This document shows, in pieces, positions 44,421 to 48,462 of a stretch of 48,462 bases of DNA. The position numbers and the translations under genes are program-made. The first letter of the stretch is position 1, and each line of letters starts with the position of its first letter. The notes beneath the pieces were generated by a model. It saw only the letters and a program-made list of their open reading frames with translations, was not told where the DNA came from and made no database searches. The DNA is from Nitrospirota bacterium (GTDB lineage Bacteria; Nitrospirota; JACRHJ01), in NCBI GenBank assembly GCA_016212105.1, contig JACRHJ010000001.1:1-48462 (forward strand), read 5' to 3'.

Positions 44421-46289
44421 TCAGCAGTTGCGGCCCCTGCACGTGCCGCCGCCGCGCCCGCCGCCCCGGTCGTGGCCGCCGTCCCTTCCACTGCCGCCTC
44501 TGCCACCGCCGCTCCATTCACGTCCGCCGCCCCTGTCACCGCCCTGGCCCGGGCTGCTGAAGGCCCTTTCGGACCGTCCCGTGGAGCCTCCGCCAGTGGA
44601 CGGCGCGCTCCTCACACCGAAGTCCCTGGACGGCGCGTAAGACGGCGCCGCACGCATCGCGGGCGCCTGCTGGATGTTGGCCGGCCTGTCGAAAGACCTG
44701 CCGGACGAGGACCCGCCGCCCACGCTCGGGGCGGACTCGCGGCCCCTGCCCGCGTAGCCGGTGTTCGTGTTCAGCTCGCGGCCGCGTGAGCCACGGTCCC
44801 TGTCTCCGGTACTCGGCGTTGCCTCGAAGCTCCTGCTTCCGCCTGTGTCCGTATTCATCTCGCGTCCGCGTGAGCCGCCTCTCACCCTACCGGACGAGCC
44901 GCCGCCTGTATTGATGGACGGCCTTTCCGTCGCCGCTGAACCGCCGTCATCGGACTGCCTGCCGCCCGTCGAACCATATGTCCAGCCCCTGACGGACATC
45001 GGCCTGTCGTCCGAGCCGGAACCGTCCCGGCCGGAGGAAGACCCGCGGCCGGATAACCGCTGCCTGTCATCCGAACCCACACGGGAACCTGTCTGGGGGC
45101 CGGGTTCAGAGCCCGTCGCGAGCGGGGTAGTACGTCCGCGCTCCCTGCCGCCTTCCTCCGTCCTTGCGGACTCAGCCGCCCTGTCGGCCTGCCTTGCCTC
45201 GCTCCTGCCCTCGCGTCCGCGTCCGGCGCCCTCGCCACGGCTCAGCTCGCGCTGCAAGGAGCGCGCGCCGGCCTCGTCACCGGATACAGCAACAGCCCCT
45301 GTCGTCCGCTCCGAGGACTGTCCGCGTCCGAAGACGTCCCTGCCCTCGGCTCGCGCGCGCCTGAAGCCCGCGCGGTCTGGGTTTTCGGCCGCGATGCGTC
45401 CGGCCCTCCATTCCTCGCGCCTCGCCTCCCTGCGCGACCTCTCGGTGTCAGGCGCGACGACCTCACGCGTCGCAGGGTCCACTACCCTGGGCTGGCCCGT
45501 GGCCGGGTCCACCACCTGGTTGGAGACGACCGGCGCGCCGTCACGGCCGCCTCGCCTGCCGCCCATGCCCGTATCCGCGCCGCCGACGGCAGCCCAGTCC
45601 TTCTTGTGCCAGTCCTTGCCGCGCCATTTCTTGCCGTGCCTGCCGCCGTCGATGACTATCGTGAAGTTCTGGAGGATGTAGTAGCCGGGGAAGTAGTGCC
45701 CGCTGCACCAGAACGGGTCGTAGACGTAGTCGTAGAGGTATCCGTAGTTGTACGGCGGCTCATAGTACGTTATTGCCGGGGGTCCGTAGTCGTAGTAGTA
45801 CTCGGTCAGCGTCGTCTCGTCGTACGTGGTCGCCGGGCTGGTCTCGGCTACCGTCTCCGACTGCTGCTTATCGGTCGTGTCCGCCATCGCGGGCAGTCCG
45901 AAGTCGTCCGACACGGCAATGACCGCCTTGTCGGCGTCGGCCATGTCGAGCTTTATCCTGCCCTCGGACGCGGCCTTACGTACCGCTTCCCTTATATCGC
46001 CGATGACCGCGGGAGTCACCGGGTAGTCCGAAATCCAACCGCTTTCAGGGGCGATGCCCGCAAGCGCAAGCATCTCTTCCGCCTCGGCCTCGCTTCTTGG
46101 TTCGCCGAGTTTGAGCGCCTGCGCAAGCGCGAACGCGAAATCACCCTCCCTCACGAGCGTCTGCTCCACCGGCGGAAGCGCCTTCGTGTCATATGGCGTG
46201 TCCGTCGATGCCGTCGCTCCGCACGCATATAGCGGGAGCATAACCATTAGTCCTATAGCCGCCAAGACGGCAAGCAGGTTCTTCGCCAT
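44421..46289 (-). CDS. Exported low-complexity Arg/Gly/Ser-rich protein
   Basis: The 622-residue protein has a signal peptide (1-25; a Cys in LYACGA is a poor lipobox). Residues 35-145 form a helical domain (LVREGDFAFALAQALKLGEPRSEAEAEEMLALAGIAP). An aromatic Tyr/Pro patch (about 160-215; YYYDYGPPAITYYEPPYNYGY) resembles that of DUF3300-like exported proteins. The rest (about 235-622) is disordered, rich in R, G, S, D and E, with imperfect repeats built on GSRGRE(M/L)NT(D/N)TG and ending CRGRNC. GGAGG lies 7 bases before the ATG. It probably sits at the surface or envelope; no enzymatic function is visible. Confidence 0.75.
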   Translation of the reverse strand: MAKNLLAVLAAIGLMVMLPLYACGATASTDTPYDTKALPPVEQTLVREGDFAFALAQALKLGEPRSEAEAEEMLALAGIAPESGWISDYPVTPAVIGDIREAVRKAASEGRIKLDMADADKAVIAVSDDFGLPAMADTTDKQQSETVAETSPATTYDETTLTEYYYDYGPPAITYYEPPYNYGYLYDYVYDPFWCSGHYFPGYYILQNFTIVIDGGRHGKKWRGKDWHKKDWAAVGGADTGMGGRRGGRDGAPVVSNQVVDPATGQPRVVDPATREVVAPDTERSRREARREEWRAGRIAAENPDRAGFRRARAEGRDVFGRGQSSERTTGAVAVSGDEAGARSLQRELSRGEGAGRGREGRSEARQADRAAESARTEEGGRERGRTTPLATGSEPGPQTGSRVGSDDRQRLSGRGSSSGRDGSGSDDRPMSVRGWTYGSTGGRQSDDGGSAATERPSINTGGGSSGRVRGGSRGREMNTDTGGSRSFEATPSTGDRDRGSRGRELNTNTGYAGRGRESAPSVGGGSSSGRSFDRPANIQQAPAMRAAPSYAPSRDFGVRSAPSTGGGSTGRSERAFSSPGQGGDRGGGREWSGGGRGGSGRDGGHDRGGGRGGGTCRGRNC

Positions 46290-46349
46290 CTCCTGGCCTC
46301 CGTTTCTCTGTCTCCTCCTTTTCTGTTTATGACATACTTTCTTATGTAT

Positions 46350-46378
46350 ATTGTATCACCGGCGGGGGAAGAATTCAA
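46350..46378 (-). promoter_or_regulatory. Sigma-70 promoter of the Arg/Gly/Ser-rich protein gene
   Basis: On the minus strand TTGAAT (46378-46373), 17 bases, TACAAT (46355-46350). The leader would be about 55 bases and contains AAAGGAGG-type purine stretches. Confidence 0.7.
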
Positions 46379-46391
46379 CGAGGGGGTGGAG

Positions 46392-46423
46392 ACGAAAAAG
46401 GGCCGCGATATGCGTCGCGGCCC
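46392..46423 (-). terminator. Rho-independent terminator of the rng-mntA-hepT operon
   Basis: On the minus strand GGGCCGCGA-CGCATA-TCGCGGCCC followed by TTTTTCGTC: a perfect 9-bp GC-rich stem and a U tract, about 48 bases after the hepT stop. Confidence 0.93.
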
Positions 46424-46470
46424 TTGCCATGATTACTTGTCTTCGGGTGTTCTCATTATTGCCGGCATGG

Positions 46471-46827
46471 TCATGCCGTCGGGCTGGTTTTTTCCTCTTT
46501 GATAGCGAGCATTACCTTGTCGATTAGAGGTGGAAGCTCCTCGGTTGCTACTAGCCACACAATTGCAAGGTCGACCCCGAAATATTCATGAATGAGCTTG
46601 TCCCTCATGCCGGACATCTCTTTCCAGGGTATATCCTTGTGCCTTGACTTAACGGGCCTCGGTATCTTTTTCGACGCTTCGCCTATTATCTCCAGGCTTC
46701 TTATTACAGCGTAAACGGTCTTCGTGTCGACGAAAAACTCTTTATAATCGAGGCCGTTGACGAATTCCCCGATGCGCTTGATTTCGTCAAGCATGTCCTC
46801 AAGATAATCGAGATATTCCCACTTCAT
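46471..46827 (-). CDS. hepT: HepT-like RNase toxin (DUF86)
   Basis: This 118-residue HEPN-domain protein has the RNase motif R-x4-H-x-Y (RDKLIHEYFG, about 76-85). In the MntA-HepT system the tyrosine of this motif is AMPylated by MntA, which silences the toxin. It overlaps mntA by 4 bases (ATGA). Confidence 0.9.
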   Translation of the reverse strand: MKWEYLDYLEDMLDEIKRIGEFVNGLDYKEFFVDTKTVYAVIRSLEIIGEASKKIPRPVKSRHKDIPWKEMSGMRDKLIHEYFGVDLAIVWLVATEELPPLIDKVMLAIKEEKTSPTA

Positions 46828-47120
46828 ATCCCCACGGCCTCTTTCAGTATCCTCTTGCCTATGCGCGGCTTCAGCGCGTCCTTCGTGACAAGATCGACCT
46901 TGACGCCGAGCAGCCTGCGCAGCTCGTTTTCGAGCCTGATGAACTTGAGGAGGCCGATGGGACGGATGAACTCCACAAGGATGTCCACGTCGCTTGACTT
47001 CTTCTGCTCACCCCTGGCATAAGAGCCGAATACCCGCATGCTCGCAATGGGATACTCCGCCCTGAGGTCGTCCATCCTGCCTGAAAGGACCGACTGTATG
47101 TCCTCGAATGTCTTTATCAT
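46824..47120 (-). CDS. mntA: MntA-like minimal nucleotidyltransferase antitoxin
   Basis: This 98-residue protein has the nucleotidyltransferase motif GSYARGEQKKSSDVDILVEF (GSx10DxD) and the typical third carboxylate region KVDLVTKDALKPRI. It would inactivate HepT by adding AMP. GAGGGG precedes the ATG, which lies only 10 bases after the rng stop, so the toxin-antitoxin pair rides on the RNase G transcript. Confidence 0.9.
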   Translation of the reverse strand: MIKTFEDIQSVLSGRMDDLRAEYPIASMRVFGSYARGEQKKSSDVDILVEFIRPIGLLKFIRLENELRRLLGVKVDLVTKDALKPRIGKRILKEAVGI

Positions 47121-47130
47121 TACGCCCCTC

Positions 47131-48462
47131 TTAAATCATCACGATATCGTACTGCTCCTGGTGGAGCGTAGGCTCGGCCTTTATTATGAGCTTCTTCTTG
47201 AACTCGCGCTCGATGTCGTCCACGCCCTGCCGCTCCTCGTCGTACAGGAGGTCGGTCACGGCCGGGTTGGCCGAGACCATTATCTTCTTCTCCTTGGCGG
47301 ACGGGGCGATACGGCGTATCTCACGGAATATCTCGTAGCAGACCGTGCTCGCGGCCTTGACGAAGCCGCGCGCGTCGCAGTACGGGCAGGGCTCGCATAG
47401 CGTCCGCCCCAGCGACTCACGCGTCCTCTTCCGGGTCATTTCTATAAGGCCGAGTTCCGAGAGCTGGTAGAGGTTCGTCTTGGCCTTGTCGTGCGCGAGG
47501 TAGTCCTGGAGCGAGGCGAAGACTTTTCTGCGGTTTTCCTCTTTCTCCATGTCTATCAGGTCGAGGATGATGATGCCGCCGATGTTCCGCAAACGGAGCT
47601 GGTAGGCAATCTCCCTGACCGCCTCCAGGTTCGTCTTGAGGATCGTGTCCTCGAGGTTCCGCTTGCCGACGTACCGGCCGGTGTTGACGTCAATCGCGGT
47701 CAGGGCCTCCGTCTGGTCTATGACGATGTAACCGCCGGACTTGAGCCAGACCTTCCGCCCAAGCGCGCGCGATATCTCTATCTCGACGTCGAAGGCGTCG
47801 AATATCGGCTCCTCCCTGTCATACATCTCGACCCTGGGCGCGAGCTGCGGCAGGTACGTGTCGATGAACTCCCTGACCCGCTGGTACTCGGCCGGGCTGT
47901 CTATGACCAGCTTCTCCACGTCCTGCGTGAAGAGGTCGCGTATCGTCCTGAAGACGAGGTCGAGGTCGTAATGGAGCACGGACGGCGCGGATAGCTTTTC
48001 GCCCTTCTTCATTATCCGCTGCCAGAGGAGTTCGAGGAAGTCCATGTCCCGGCGAAGCTCCTCCTCGGACTGCCCCTCGGACACGGTGCGGACGATGTAG
48101 CCCGCGCCGGGCTTCTTGATCCCGGAGACGATTTCCTTCAGCCGCTTCCTCTCACCCTCGTCCTCGATGCGGCGCGATATGCCGACGTGCGCGACGGTCG
48201 GCATGTACACGACGTACCGGCCGGGGAGGGTGATGTAGGACGTCACCCGCGCGCCCTTGGTGCCGATAGGCTCCTTGGCGACCTGGACGAGTATCTCCTG
48301 GCCCTCCTGGAGGAGTTCCTCAATGGCGAGGTTCGACGCCCGCTTCCTGCGCGGCCTGCCGCCCTCTTCCTCGAACTCGATCTGGTCCTCGCTGATGTCC
48401 TCGTTCATCATCTCCGCGTACTCGTCCACGGAGTTGTAGACGTCCGCGACGTACAGGAAGGC
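47131..48462 (-). CDS. rng: Ribonuclease G/E family endoribonuclease (5' end outside window)
   Basis: 444 codons are present and the frame is open through the window edge, so the start is missing. The first visible residues (AFLYVADVY) belong to the S1 domain, which continues through LLQEGQEILVQVAKEP and PGRYVVYMP. The catalytic DNase-I-like subdomain has the magnesium-binding DVNTGRYVGKRNLEDTI and IIILDLIDM. The zinc-link CEPCPYCDARG follows. A Glu/Asp- and Arg/Lys-rich insert (about 17-45) interrupts the S1 domain. There is no long C-terminal scaffold, so RNase G (or a short RNase E) is preferred. It processes rRNA and mRNA. Confidence 0.93.
   Translation of the reverse strand, partial: AFLYVADVYNSVDEYAEMMNEDISEDQIEFEEEGGRPRRKRASNLAIEELLQEGQEILVQVAKEPIGTKGARVTSYITLPGRYVVYMPTVAHVGISRRIEDEGERKRLKEIVSGIKKPGAGYIVRTVSEGQSEEELRRDMDFLELLWQRIMKKGEKLSAPSVLHYDLDLVFRTIRDLFTQDVEKLVIDSPAEYQRVREFIDTYLPQLAPRVEMYDREEPIFDAFDVEIEISRALGRKVWLKSGGYIVIDQTEALTAIDVNTGRYVGKRNLEDTILKTNLEAVREIAYQLRLRNIGGIIILDLIDMEKEENRRKVFASLQDYLAHDKAKTNLYQLSELGLIEMTRKRTRESLGRTLCEPCPYCDARGFVKAASTVCYEIFREIRRIAPSAKEKKIMVSANPAVTDLLYDEERQGVDDIEREFKKKLIIKAEPTLHQEQYDIVMI

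Overview
The window is GC-rich (well above 60 % by eye, except the first ~950 bases), with AGG and ATA codons used freely. Lipoproteins, TonB/ExbBD, an outer-membrane barrel, type IV pilus ATPases and sigma-54 promoters indicate a Gram-negative (diderm) bacterium. A molybdenum nitrogenase cluster with a fused nifEN gene, nif-specific NifI proteins, a DUF2155 lipoprotein and a NapH-like ferredoxin fit a Desulfobacterota- or Nitrospirota-like diazotroph. I cannot place it more precisely without searches.

Region 1-4,000 (minus strand): a 56-residue membrane ORF and a 5'-truncated RHS polymorphic-toxin tip, both AT-rich, abut the stop codon of a HyfB/NuoL-type proton-channel gene. That gene is preceded by an HTH-EIIA (PTS-like) regulator gene. 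A tRNA-Ala(GGC) gene with promoter and terminator follows at 4,221.

Region 4,535-19,088: the nitrogen-fixation cluster, nifA - orf129 - [HigB/HigA-ImmA toxin-antitoxin, opposite strand] - nifH D K EN X nifI1 nifI2 fdxB nifQ nifV - nifB. Three sigma-54 promoters stand before nifA, nifH and nifB, and the last two have NifA-type TGT-N10-ACA upstream sites. The catalytic genes (HDK), the cofactor assembly line (B, EN, X, Q, V), an electron donor (FdxB), the activator (NifA) and the post-translational switch (NifI1/NifI2) lie together. Each spacer between H, D, K and EN carries a different palindromic repeat.

Region 19,111-28,619: a Kup potassium transporter, then four co-directional genes for exported proteins. 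Three of these (a 471-aa secreted protein, a 1206-aa secreted protein and a lipoprotein) share a homologous NTF2-like domain; the fourth is a predicted outer-membrane barrel. I recognise no described system with this make-up, and it is the best candidate here for something new.

Region 28,768-34,597: a small Cys-containing exported protein and a tightly overlapping operon for a TonB-dependent receptor, an exported YHS-domain protein, a NapH-like membrane ferredoxin, a Cys-rich membrane peptide, ExbB, ExbD and TonB. It looks like metal or metal-complex uptake with a redox step.

Region 34,733-48,462: a CHASE2 membrane protein, an SH3-like protein and an M48 protease; a YedK/HMCES-type protein; a repeat-dense spacer; PilT overlapping a PilB-like protein that has lost its Walker A lysine; tRNA-Arg; a DUF2155 lipoprotein; two tRNA-Ser genes next to serS; a long Arg/Gly/Ser-rich exported protein; and an rng-mntA-hepT operon running off the right edge.
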